A DNA stretch of 64,000 nucleotides from Streptomyces griseocarneus (GTDB taxonomy: Bacteria > Actinomycetota > Actinomycetes > Streptomycetales > Streptomycetaceae), in the NCBI GenBank assembly GCA_003674045.1, contig PENC01000001.1, forward strand, positions 124,001 through 188,000. Direction: 5' to 3'. The notes below the pieces were generated by a model that was given only the letters and a program-made list of their open reading frames with translations, had not been told where the DNA came from and did no database searches. The position numbers and the translations under genes were made by a program. Position 1 is the first letter of the stretch. The number at the start of each line of letters is the position of its first letter. This document shows positions 1 to 7,032 of this stretch, in pieces.

Positions 1-8
1 CCGCCCAC

Positions 9-116
9 GGGGTCCGGGGCGAAGCCCCGGCCCCAAGGGGCGCGGGGAACTGCGCGCCAAGCCCCCACCGGGCCCGCAGCCGCGCGCGCAGCGCAAGCCG
101 CGCCCCGGTGGGCGCA
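9..116 (+). repeat. Interspersed intergenic repeat, copy A
   Basis: First of six related intergenic copies in this window (others near 11.5, 15.2, 18.6, 27.6 and 29.0 kb). The core starts at about 31 with an AGGGGCGCGGGGAACTGCGCG block and ends at about 116 with a GGTGGGCGCA block. It is preceded at 9-30 by a hairpin-forming GGGGTCCGGGGCGAAGCCCC module that recurs next to the copy at 27.6 kb. It encodes nothing convincing. Function is unknown; dispersed repeats of this kind occur between genes in Streptomyces chromosomes. Confidence 0.7.
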
Positions 117-180
117 CAGGCAGAAGAAGACCCCCGCACCAGGGCAGGCGCAGGGGCCGGGTGAGCCCAGCGGCGAGCGG

Positions 181-345
181 CTACGCGGAGACTTCGACGC
201 CGTGCTCGGCTGCGAGGCGGTGCAGGTCCTCCAGGGCCGCCTGTTCCACCTCGGCGAGGAATTCGTCGCCCGCCCTGCGGGCCTTGTCCAGGTCGGACCG
301 GGTGCTCTCTATGCGCTGCAGAATGCCAGCGGTGAACGCGTCCAT
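181..345 (-). CDS. Small hypothetical protein, 54 aa
   Basis: A short minus-strand reading frame starting MDAFTAGILQRIES and ending HGVEVSA. The longer open frame upstream is rejected because the ATG at 345 has a strong AGGAGGGGG-type ribosome site 8-10 bases before it, and upstream codons look non-coding. The predicted product is soluble, acidic and mostly helical (charged heptads rich in E, A, L, R), with no membrane segment, signal peptide or recognisable domain. It lies divergently from cutR across 407 bp. I do not recognise a function. Confidence 0.6.
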   Translation of the reverse strand: MDAFTAGILQRIESTRSDLDKARRAGDEFLAEVEQAALEDLHRLAAEHGVEVSA

Positions 346-752
346 AGTGCTGCGCCCCCTCCTGGGTCGGGTCGGCGGCACGGGGGTGTGCCTGGGGGTG
401 TCCCCGGCCGGGGAGCCGGGAGCTGCCGTCACGCCCTTCCCTGCGAGGACTGCGGCGGATCGTGGCGTGCCGCTGCCGGGGGCGTGATCGCGGGTGTGCA
501 GTCGTCTTCCCCACCCGTCTCCGAGCGGAAACCTGTGACCGTCGGCCAATCCGAAATCACAATCGAAATCACATCCGAATCCGGTCGCCCCGGCGGCGCC
601 GTTCCGGGCTCGTTCCGGACTTGCCGGGTCCGCGCCCCGGTCCCCCCGGCGCCCCTTACAGCCGGTTTACCGCCGTCCGAGGCAGGATGGACACACCCCA
701 CCAGGGGAATCACATGCCTGCCCAGCAGGGCTTCAAGGGAAGGATCAACGCC
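346..752. promoter_or_regulatory. cutR upstream region with CGAAATCAC direct repeats
   Basis: Non-coding interval between the small minus-strand gene and cutR. It holds two copies of CGAAATCAC at 552-560 and 564-572, a 12-base period, followed by a related CCGAAT at 575-580, all in an unusually AT-rich patch. Tandem direct repeats near one helical turn are the usual target shape for OmpR-family regulators, so this is a candidate autoregulatory site for CutR. An ATG at 714 preceded by AGGGGA could give CutR a 13-residue N-terminal extension. Confidence 0.4.
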
Positions 753-1406
753 GTGCGCGTACTCGTCGTCGAGGACGAGCAGCTGCTCGCCGATGCCGTC
801 GCCACCGGATTGCGCCGGGAGGCCATGGCCGTCGACGTCGTGTACGACGGAGCGGCCGCCATCGAGCGCGTCGCCGTCAACGACTACGACGTCATCGTCC
901 TCGACCGCGACCTCCCCCTCGTCCACGGCGACGACGTGTGCCGCAAGGTCGTCGAGCTCGGCATCCCCACCCGCGTCCTGATGCTCACCGCCTCCGGCGA
1001 CGTCAGCGACCGCGTGGAGGGCCTGGAGATCGGCGCCGACGACTACCTGCCCAAGCCCTTCGCCTTCAGCGAGCTCACCGCCCGCGTGCGTGCCCTCGGG
1101 CGCCGTACGACCGTGGCGCTGCCGCCCGTCCTGGAGCGCGCGGGCATCAAGCTCGACCCCAACCGCCGCGAGGTCTTCCGCGACGGCCGTGAGGTCCAGC
1201 TGGCGCCCAAGGAGTTCGCGGTCCTGGAGGTCCTGATGCGCAGCGAGGGTGCCGTGGTCTCCGCGGAGCAGCTGCTGGAGAAGGCGTGGGACGAGAACAC
1301 CGACCCCTTCACCAACGTCGTCCGCGTCACGGTCATGACCCTGCGCCGCAAGCTCGGTGAGCCCCCGGTGATCGTCACCGTGCCCGGCTCCGGATACCGG
1401 ATCTGA
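753..1406 (+). CDS. cutR: Response regulator CutR (OmpR family)
   Basis: A 217-residue response regulator with an N-terminal receiver domain (acidic pair E8/D9, probable phospho-acceptor D51, conserved Lys near 101 in YLPKPF) and a C-terminal winged-helix trans_reg_C domain ending SGYRI. Sequence and gene order match CutR of the CutRS system, one of the most conserved Streptomyces two-component systems, linked in the literature to secretion or envelope stress. The GTG at 753 is chosen because it gives the family length and has GGAAGG nine bases upstream; an ATG at 714 is the alternative. The cutS gene starts 5 bp downstream, so the two are co-transcribed. Confidence 0.93.
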   Translation: MRVLVVEDEQLLADAVATGLRREAMAVDVVYDGAAAIERVAVNDYDVIVLDRDLPLVHGDDVCRKVVELGIPTRVLMLTASGDVSDRVEGLEIGADDYLPKPFAFSELTARVRALGRRTTVALPPVLERAGIKLDPNRREVFRDGREVQLAPKEFAVLEVLMRSEGAVVSAEQLLEKAWDENTDPFTNVVRVTVMTLRRKLGEPPVIVTVPGSGYRI

Positions 1407-1411
1407 GCCCG

Positions 1412-2662
1412 ATGCCCGCCACCCCCACCCCGCACGCGCCCCCCGGGGCCCCGCCGAAGCCCACCTGGGACCCCCGCCAGCCCGTCGTCCGCCCGTTCCC
1501 CTGGCTCCGCCCGACCATCCGGATACGTCTCACCCTGCTCTACGGCGGGATGTTCCTGATGGCCGGCGTGCTGCTGCTGACGATCATCTACCTGCTGGCG
1601 GCGAACGCCCTGGACCAGGGCAACGCCCTGCCCTTCCGCATCCTCAACGCCCAGGTGCAGTTCACCAGCGACACCTGTCCGAGCCTGAGCGGCACCACCG
1701 ACAGCCAGGTCTTCATGCGGGGCCTGGAGCAGTGCATGCAGCACCAGCGCGCTCTCGCTCTCGACAGCCTCCTCAAGCGTTCCCTCCTCGCCCTCCTCGG
1801 CCTCGCCGTGATCGCGTTCGCCTTCGGCTACGCCATGGCGGGCCGGGTCCTCTCGCCGCTGGGCAAGATGACCCGCACCGCCCGCCGCGTCGCCGCCACG
1901 GACCTCTCCCGGCGTATCGAGCTGGGCGGCCCCGAGGACGAGCTGAAGGAGCTCTCCGACACCTTCGACGAGATGCTCGACCGGCTGGAGCGGGCCTTCA
2001 CCGCGCAGCAGCGCTTCGTGGCGAACGCCTCGCACGAGCTGCGCACCCCGCTCGCGATCAACCGCACGCTGCTGGAGGTCACCCTCTCCGACCCCGGCGC
2101 GGGCCCGGAGATCCAGCAGCTCGGCAAGACGCTGCTGGCCACCAACGAGCGCAGCGAGCAGCTCGTGGAGGGCCTGCTGCTGCTCGCCCGCAGCGACAAC
2201 GAGATCGTCGACCGCAAGCCCGTGGACCTCGCCGAGGTGGCCTCCCAGGCCGTGGACCAGGCCCGTGGGGAGGCCGCGACCAAGGGCGTGGAGCTGCGCG
2301 GCACCCGGCAGCCCGCGGTCGTCCAGGGCAACGGCGTGCTCCTGGAGCGCATCGCGCTCAACCTGGTGCAGAACGCCGTGCGCTACAACGTCCCCGACGG
2401 CTGGGTCGAGGTCACCACCCAGGCGCAGCCGGGCCGGGCCGTCCTCGTCGTGGAGAACACCGGGCCGATCGTCCCGGCCTACGAGGTGGACAACATCTTC
2501 GAGCCGTTCCGGCGCCTGCGCACGGAGCGGACCGGCAGCGACAAGGGTGTCGGCCTGGGGCTGTCGATCGTGCGCTCCGTGGCCCGCGCGCACGGCGGAA
2601 GGATCACCGCCGAGCCCCGTGACGGGGGTGGTTTGATCATGAGAGTGGTGCTGCCGACCTGA
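1412..2662 (+). CDS. cutS: Sensor histidine kinase CutS
   Basis: A 416-residue membrane histidine kinase partnering CutR. A proline-rich cytoplasmic tail precedes a first membrane helix (about 38-60), a short extracellular sensor loop, a second helix (about 128-148), a HAMP linker, a dimerisation domain with the phospho-accepting His near 208 (NASHELRTP), and an HATPase domain with N box LVQNAVRYN and G boxes ending GVGLGLSIV. The sensor loop has exactly two cysteines, near residues 89 and 108. That suits thiol or disulfide sensing, as reported for CutS, but the role here is inferred. The protein keeps the normal length of the family. Confidence 0.93.
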   Translation: MPATPTPHAPPGAPPKPTWDPRQPVVRPFPWLRPTIRIRLTLLYGGMFLMAGVLLLTIIYLLAANALDQGNALPFRILNAQVQFTSDTCPSLSGTTDSQVFMRGLEQCMQHQRALALDSLLKRSLLALLGLAVIAFAFGYAMAGRVLSPLGKMTRTARRVAATDLSRRIELGGPEDELKELSDTFDEMLDRLERAFTAQQRFVANASHELRTPLAINRTLLEVTLSDPGAGPEIQQLGKTLLATNERSEQLVEGLLLLARSDNEIVDRKPVDLAEVASQAVDQARGEAATKGVELRGTRQPAVVQGNGVLLERIALNLVQNAVRYNVPDGWVEVTTQAQPGRAVLVVENTGPIVPAYEVDNIFEPFRRLRTERTGSDKGVGLGLSIVRSVARAHGGRITAEPRDGGGLIMRVVLPT

Positions 2663-3059
2663 GATCCACCCGAAAACGAGAGGGCCGCAGGTTCGCTTTG
2701 GGCGGAATTTTCATGGTCCGCTCATCGCTGCGAATGTGTGTGTTCGCTCACACTCGCAAACTTCCGGCCACCCACTCTCCGTGACCGCCAGGACCGGGGG
2801 AACGCCGGGAAAATCGGGGTTTCCCGAGGTCCTGATCACGGGAAGTACACGAGATGGCCCGTCCGCATGCGGCTTCCGGACCGTGTACGGTCCCGTTCGC
2901 CATCCATCCTCATCACCTCTTCAGGTGTGCGGTTGGGTGTCGATTGAGTAACAGACCTTGATGTGAGGCAAAATCTCCGCCTCGGGTCGGGCACAAGTCC
3001 GGCCTCTCACGCGTTACGTGCGCTGGAGACACCGCAGACACCCAGAGGGGGAGAGCGAC
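2663..3059. other. Intergenic region after cutS
   Basis: 397 bp without a credible gene. An imperfect hairpin, TGCGAATGT (2729-2737) with ACACTCGCA (2750-2758), could end the cutRS transcript but lacks a T-run. A second inverted pair, GTACACG with CGTGTAC, lies near 2846-2891. The promoter of the following gene must be here; TTGAGT at 2944 is a possible -35 but no clear -10 follows. The GGGGGAGAG ribosome site for the next gene is at about 3046-3054. Confidence 0.4.
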
Positions 3060-3356
3060 ATGGCAACGGATTACGACACCCCACGCAAGACCGACGACGA
3101 CGTCGACAGCGACAGCATCGAAGAGCTGAAGTCACGGCGCAACGACAAGTCGGCATCGTCGGTGGACATCGACGAGTTCGAGGCCGCCGAGGGCTTGGAG
3201 CTGCCCGGCGCGGACCTTTCCAGTGAGGAGCTGTCCGTCCGGGTCCTGCCGCGGCAGGCCGACGAGTTCACCTGCATGAGCTGCTTCCTCGTGCACCACC
3301 GCAGCCAGCTGGCCCGGGAGAAGAACGGCCAGCCGATCTGCCGCGACTGCGAATAG
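3060..3356 (+). CDS. DUF4193 zinc-ribbon protein, 98 aa
   Basis: A small acidic protein starting MATDYDTPRKTDDDVD and ending with a CxxC...CxxC pair (CMSC and CRDC, about 20 residues apart), a probable zinc ribbon. This is the actinobacterial DUF4193 family, normally about 98 residues, which this matches exactly. It probably binds nucleic acid or protein, but no function is established. The ATG at 3060 has GGGGGAGAG a few bases upstream. It sits 14 bp before the next same-strand gene, so the two may be co-transcribed. The cutRS to DUF4193 to dut order is typical of Streptomyces. Confidence 0.85.
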   Translation: MATDYDTPRKTDDDVDSDSIEELKSRRNDKSASSVDIDEFEAAEGLELPGADLSSEELSVRVLPRQADEFTCMSCFLVHHRSQLAREKNGQPICRDCE

Positions 3357-3370
3357 GAAGCGGGTCTGCG

Positions 3371-4243
3371 ATGGCAGGCTCGATCCCGTTCCGTAGGCGG
3401 CGCTCCCGGAAGCCCGAGCTGACCACCGGGCCCGCCGGGATCGCCGCGCGGGGCGAGGGCGACGGCCTGACGGGCGCTGTGGCACCCGTCGACGCCGTGG
3501 CACCCGCCCCCGCCGCCGAGGGCGGCGCAGACGTCGAGCGGGGCCGTGCGGCCTCGCTCGCCGCCGCGGTGAGCCGGGGCGCCAAGAAGGGCGGCCATGG
3601 CGCCAGGGCGGGCCTGACCGCCGTCGCCGACCGGATCATCGCGAACGCCCCGCGCATCCCCGTGCGCGACCTTGCGACCCTGCGCGAGCAGTTCCCGGGC
3701 CTCGGTCCGGAGGAGCTCGCCGACAAGCTGGTGGCCGGTGCCGCGTACGGCACGTCCACCGTGGGCGCCGGTGTCGGCGCCGCGGCCATGCTGCCCGTCC
3801 CGCCCGCCATGCCCGCCGAGCTGGCGGCCGAGATCATCGGCGTCGCCGCCGTGGAGTTCAAGCTGATCGCCGAGCTCCACGAGGTCTACGGCCTGCGGGC
3901 CCCCGGATCCGTGCGCCGGCGCGCCACGGCCTATCTCGGCGCCTGGGCGGACGAGCGCGGTATCGACGTGACCTCGCCCCTGACGGTGAACGCCGCCCTC
4001 GGCGGCCAGCTGCGGCGCGAGCTGCGCCAGCAGGTCCTCAAGCGGACGTTCCGCAGCCTCCCCAACCTCACGCCCTTCATGATCGGCGCGACGGTGGGCG
4101 CCGTGATGAACCGGCGCGACACCAAGCGGCTCGCCGAGAAGGTCCGCAAGGACCTCCGCGGCCGCCAGGTGCCCTGGGACGCCCTGCCCGCCGCGGAGCC
4201 GCCCCACGGGCGCGCCGCCGGGCCCGATGGGCAGCCGTCCTGA
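3371..4243 (+). CDS. Conserved hypothetical protein, 290 aa
   Basis: Starts at ATG 3371 after an AGGAAG ribosome site. The first 60 residues are basic then Ala/Pro/Gly-rich and probably disordered. A central segment (about 125-160) is Ala/Gly/Val-rich with the pattern VGAAAMLPVPPAMPAEL, weakly hydrophobic and possibly membrane-associated. The C-terminal half is charged and helical, and ends in a disordered tail. No enzymatic motif is visible. It lies in the conserved cutRS-dut block, 14 bp behind the DUF4193 gene and convergent with the DUF3093 gene. The function is unknown; I recognise it only as a typical Streptomyces housekeeping-block hypothetical. Confidence 0.75.
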   Translation: MAGSIPFRRRRSRKPELTTGPAGIAARGEGDGLTGAVAPVDAVAPAPAAEGGADVERGRAASLAAAVSRGAKKGGHGARAGLTAVADRIIANAPRIPVRDLATLREQFPGLGPEELADKLVAGAAYGTSTVGAGVGAAAMLPVPPAMPAELAAEIIGVAAVEFKLIAELHEVYGLRAPGSVRRRATAYLGAWADERGIDVTSPLTVNAALGGQLRRELRQQVLKRTFRSLPNLTPFMIGATVGAVMNRRDTKRLAEKVRKDLRGRQVPWDALPAAEPPHGRAAGPDGQPS

Positions 4244-4246
4244 GCC

Positions 4247-4690
4247 TCAGCCCCGTACGGCCGTGAGCGCGGCCGCCAGACGCTCGGGGGAGCGGGTGGA
4301 GAGGTAGAGATAGGGAGTGGGGTCCTCGGGATCGGTGACCTCGACCCGGACCGCCGTGGGGACGTAGCCGCGCAGCAGCATGAAGGCACGGGTGTCGGCC
4401 TTGTGCGTGCGCCAGGCGCGGGCCTCCTCCGCGTCCAGCGTCTCCGGCTCGCCCAGCGCCGACAGCGGGATCTTCGCGTCGCCCGCGACGAGCGCGTCGC
4501 CCACGACGCGGATACGCACCGAGCCGTACGTGCTGACCGCCACGGCCGCGACGGCCGCCCCGCCGACGAGCCCGCCCAGCATCGGGACCGTGCCCAGCGG
4601 CAGCAGGATCAGCGCCATGGCGACCCCGACGAGTGCCGCGATGAACCACCAGGAACGGGGCGCGGTCAGGCGTTCTTCGTAAGGCTGCAT
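4247..4690 (-). CDS. DUF3093 membrane protein, 147 aa
   Basis: A minus-strand gene whose product begins MQPYEERLTAPRSWWF. It has two adjacent hydrophobic helices (about 15-60), then a soluble PH-like beta-rich domain (VRIRVVGDALVAGD, and later YLYLSTRSPERLAAAL). This arrangement and length match the actinobacterial DUF3093 family of membrane proteins of unknown function. The ATG at 4690 is preferred over the longer upstream frame because the extension would run into the divergent hotdog gene and is low-complexity. The stop lies three bases from that of the convergent upstream neighbour. Confidence 0.82.
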   Translation of the reverse strand: MQPYEERLTAPRSWWFIAALVGVAMALILLPLGTVPMLGGLVGGAAVAAVAVSTYGSVRIRVVGDALVAGDAKIPLSALGEPETLDAEEARAWRTHKADTRAFMLLRGYVPTAVRVEVTDPEDPTPYLYLSTRSPERLAAALTAVRG

Positions 4691-4748
4691 GAAGCAAGCC
4701 TGCCACGGAGGGGACCGGGCTCTGTTATCGCGGGTAAGGTCAGCCCCT

Positions 4749-5327
4749 GTGAGTGGACGAACGACAACGCTGCCGCACGGGGCGGAACCGCCCGTACGGC
4801 ACCCCGACGCACCCGCGCCCGGAGAGGTCATCGGGTCGCACTACGAATACTGTTTCGGCTGCGGCGGAGGGGTACCGCACGGTCTGCACGTCGAGGTGCG
4901 GGCCGGCGAGGGCGTGAGCGTCACCGCGGAGTTCCGCGTCAAGGAGGCGCACCAGGGCGCCCCCGGCCTGGCGCACGGCGGTGTGCTGGCCACGGCGCTG
5001 GACGAGACGCTGGGCTCGCTGGGCTGGCTGCTGCGGGTGATCGCCGTGACCGGACGGCTGGAGACGGACTACGTACTTCCCGTGCCGGTGGATGCCGTAC
5101 TGCACCTTCGGGCGGAAGTACGGGCCGTGCACGGCCGTAAGATCTACGCCACGGCCACCGGCCGGATCGGTGGCCCCGAGGGCCCCGTGGCGGTCCAGGC
5201 GGAAGCGGTGTTCATCGAGGTCAAGGTCGACCACTTCATCGAGAACGGCCGCCCCACCGAGATCCAGGCCGCCCTGGCCGACCCCGACCAGGTGAAGGTC
5301 GCGCGAGCTTTTGAGGTGAACCCGTGA
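4749..5327 (+). CDS. Hotdog-fold thioesterase-like protein (PaaI type)
   Basis: A 192-residue protein with the PaaI/4HBT thioesterase pattern: CFGCGG near 35, then LAHGGVLATALDETLG (the HGG signature with a catalytic-type Asp/Glu) in the middle, then beta strands of the hotdog fold. Likely hydrolyses an acyl-CoA thioester in the cytoplasm; the substrate cannot be read from sequence. GTG 4749 is chosen (reading VSGRTTTLP) because AAGGT lies upstream and the earlier ATG overlaps the divergent DUF3093 start. Its stop overlaps the dut start codon in GTGA, so translation of the two is coupled. Confidence 0.78.
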   Translation: MSGRTTTLPHGAEPPVRHPDAPAPGEVIGSHYEYCFGCGGGVPHGLHVEVRAGEGVSVTAEFRVKEAHQGAPGLAHGGVLATALDETLGSLGWLLRVIAVTGRLETDYVLPVPVDAVLHLRAEVRAVHGRKIYATATGRIGGPEGPVAVQAEAVFIEVKVDHFIENGRPTEIQAALADPDQVKVARAFEVNP

Positions 5328-5824
5328 GCCGAACGCCCCTGGACGTGCTGATCCGCAGGGTCGATCCCGAGGTGCCCCTGCCCTCCTACGGGCACCCCGG
5401 CGACGCGGGCTGCGACCTCGTCACCACCGAGGCCGCCGAGCTGGCGCCCGGCGAGCGCGCGGTGCTGCCCACGGGCATCTCCATCGCGCTGCCCGACGGG
5501 TATGCGGCGTTCGTGCACCCGCGTTCGGGTCTCGCCGCCAGGTGCGGGGTCTCCATGGTGAATGCCCCGGGGACCATCGATGCCGGGTACCGTGGAGAGA
5601 TCAAGGTGATTGTGGTCAATCTGGACCCGCGCGAGAGCGTGCGGTTCGAGCGGTTCGACCGCGTCGCCCAGTTGGTTGTCCAGCAGGTCGAGAAGGTCCG
5701 CTTCCACGAGGTGGCGGAGCTTCCAGGCTCGGCACGGGCCGAAGGGGGCTTCGGGTCCACCGGTGGCCACGCTGCCGTGGGGAATGGATTCGCTTCGGTC
5801 GTTGCCGACCGGGAAGGACAGTGA
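5324..5824 (+). CDS. dut: dUTP diphosphatase
   Basis: Hydrolyses dUTP to dUMP and pyrophosphate, keeping uracil out of DNA and supplying dTMP synthesis. The 166-residue protein shows the five trimeric-dUTPase motifs: DAGCDL near 25; HPRSGLA near 65; GTIDAGYRGEI with the uracil-binding Asp/Tyr near 85; DRVAQLVVQ near 110; and the C-terminal AEGGFGSTG Phe-lid motif near 140. Starts at GTG 5324, sharing four bases with the upstream hotdog gene, and is followed two bases later by the DUF3710 gene. Length is slightly above the bacterial norm because of a short tail. Confidence 0.95.
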   Translation: MSRTPLDVLIRRVDPEVPLPSYGHPGDAGCDLVTTEAAELAPGERAVLPTGISIALPDGYAAFVHPRSGLAARCGVSMVNAPGTIDAGYRGEIKVIVVNLDPRESVRFERFDRVAQLVVQQVEKVRFHEVAELPGSARAEGGFGSTGGHAAVGNGFASVVADREGQ

Positions 5825-5825
5825 C

Positions 5826-6599
5826 GTGTTCGGTCGTCGCCGCAAGCGCGGGGAGGATGCCGTCGACCAGGTCGACGACGTGACCTCCGAGGAGTTGGCG
5901 GAGGAGTCCTCCGCCGACGGGTCCGCAGAGGACATCGCGGCCGAGAGGGTCCGGCTGGAGCCGGAGCCGCGCCCCGACGGGCCGTGGGACCTCGCCGAGG
6001 TCCGCGACGCCGCCGAGGGCCGTGTGGACCTGGGCGGACTGTTCGTGCCCGGCGTGGAGGGCATGGAGCTGCGGGTCGAGGTCGCGGGCGACTCCATCGT
6101 CGCCGCGACGGTGGTGCTGCGCGACAGCGCCGTCCAGCTCCAGGCGTTCGCCGCCCCCAAGCGCGAGGGCATCTGGCACGAGGTACGGAACGAGATCGCG
6201 GAGGGCGTCACCCAGCAGGGCGGCGTCGTGGACGAGGTCGAGGGCCCGCTGGGCTGGGAGCTGCGCGCCCAGGTGCCGGTGGCGCTGCCGGACGGCGCCC
6301 AGGGCGTCCAGCTCGTCCGCTTCATCGGCTGTGACGGCCCGCGCTGGTTCCTGCGCGGTGTGATCTCCGGTCAGGGCGCGGTGCAGCCGCAGACCGCCGG
6401 ACTCCTGGAGCAGATCTTCCGGGACACCGTCGTCGTGCGCGGCGAGTCCCCGATGGCGCCGCGCGACCCGATCGTGCTGAAGCTCCCGGACGACGCCCAG
6501 ATGGTCGCCGAGGGCCTCCAGCAGCAGGACGGCGGCTCGCGCTTCGCGGGCGGCGTCGACCGTCTGGAGCGTGGCCCGGAGATCACCGAGGTCCGCTGA
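5826..6599 (+). CDS. DUF3710 protein, 257 aa
   Basis: Starts at GTG 5826 (reading VFGRRRKRGEDAVDQ) with GGAAGGA nine bases upstream, one base after the dut stop codon. A basic N-terminus is followed by an acidic low-complexity segment (about 10-45) and then a compact alpha/beta domain typical of DUF3710, with LVRFIGCDGPRWFLRG near 165-180. The family is confined to actinobacteria and is almost always next to dut, suggesting a linked nucleotide or DNA-related role, but no activity is known. A strong hairpin terminator follows 70 bp later. Confidence 0.85.
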   Translation: MFGRRRKRGEDAVDQVDDVTSEELAEESSADGSAEDIAAERVRLEPEPRPDGPWDLAEVRDAAEGRVDLGGLFVPGVEGMELRVEVAGDSIVAATVVLRDSAVQLQAFAAPKREGIWHEVRNEIAEGVTQQGGVVDEVEGPLGWELRAQVPVALPDGAQGVQLVRFIGCDGPRWFLRGVISGQGAVQPQTAGLLEQIFRDTVVVRGESPMAPRDPIVLKLPDDAQMVAEGLQQQDGGSRFAGGVDRLERGPEITEVR

Positions 6600-6670
6600 G
6601 GCAGCACGGCCGGAGACGGTCGGAGTTCGCCGAAAAACGCTCGTCAAACGGCTGGATTATGTCGTTCCGC

Positions 6671-6703
6671 TGGGCCGCACCCCCGTGCAGGGGGTGCGGC
6701 CCA
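6671..6703 (+). terminator. Rho-independent-type hairpin after DUF3710 gene
   Basis: A perfect 14-bp inverted repeat, TGGGCCGCACCCCC at 6671-6684 with its complement at 6690-6703 and a five-base loop. It sits about 70 bp beyond the dut/DUF3710 operon and before the kdp promoter region. There is no long T-run, which is usual for Streptomyces terminators. Confidence 0.8.
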
Positions 6704-6855
6704 GTTGCGTTTTCGCAGGTCAGAGAGGTGAGCGTAAGGAAACCGTCAAGGGGGCGCTAATGGCCGTATGAGAGGCGTCAACGCAGCGCTCGCACCGCGA
6801 CAACAGAGGTTTGCTGTTCGGGTCCGTTCATATCCGAACTCTCTAGGAGCACACG
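6704..6855 (+). promoter_or_regulatory. kdp operon upstream region
   Basis: 152 bp between the terminator and the first codon of the kdp operon, where KdpE would be expected to act. Visible structure: CGTCAA twice about 28 bp apart (near 6746 and 6777), and an inverted pair GTTCGG...CCGAAC near 6819-6841 just before the TAGGAG ribosome site, which could form a leader hairpin. No convincing -10/-35 pair was found. Confidence 0.35.
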
Positions 6856-6939
6856 ATGGCCGACGTGGCCTTCGTCGTCACCACGATCGCGGTCTTCGCG
6901 CTGGTGGCTCTCGTCGCCAAGGGGGTGGCAAAGCTGTGA
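6856..6939 (+). CDS. Small membrane peptide at head of kdp operon, 27 aa
   Basis: Begins ATG with a strong TAGGAG ribosome site eight bases upstream and reads MADVAFVVTTIAVFALVALV then AKGVAKL: a single hydrophobic helix with a short basic end. Its TGA overlaps the GTG of kdpF (GTGA), so the two are translationally coupled. Length and topology resemble KdpF itself, which follows. It may be a second accessory subunit stabilising the Kdp complex, or a coupling leader peptide; both are inferences. Too short for most gene finders. Confidence 0.7.
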   Translation: MADVAFVVTTIAVFALVALVAKGVAKL

Positions 6940-7025
6940 CCGCCGAGAACCTTGTCGGCCTCGTCGTGGCCGTCGCCCTGCTGGGCTACCTGATCCTCGC
7001 CCTCGTTTTCCCGGAGAGGTTCTAG
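6936..7025 (+). CDS. kdpF: Potassium-transporting ATPase subunit KdpF
   Basis: A 29-residue single-helix peptide reading [20 protein letters not shown] and ending ALVFPERF, matching the KdpF pattern (short hydrophobic helix ending in FPERF). KdpF stabilises the KdpABC complex in the membrane. Start GTG 6936 overlaps the stop of the preceding peptide. The kdpA ATG follows seven bases after the stop. Confidence 0.88.
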   Translation: MTAENLVGLVVAVALLGYLILALVFPERF

Positions 7026-7032
7026 CAAAGAT

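Noticed and set aside
1043..2593. Long minus-strand open frame opposite cutRS
   Set aside because: Low-complexity His/Gln/Gly/Val-rich antisense translation typical of high-GC shadows; cutRS on the plus strand is clear.
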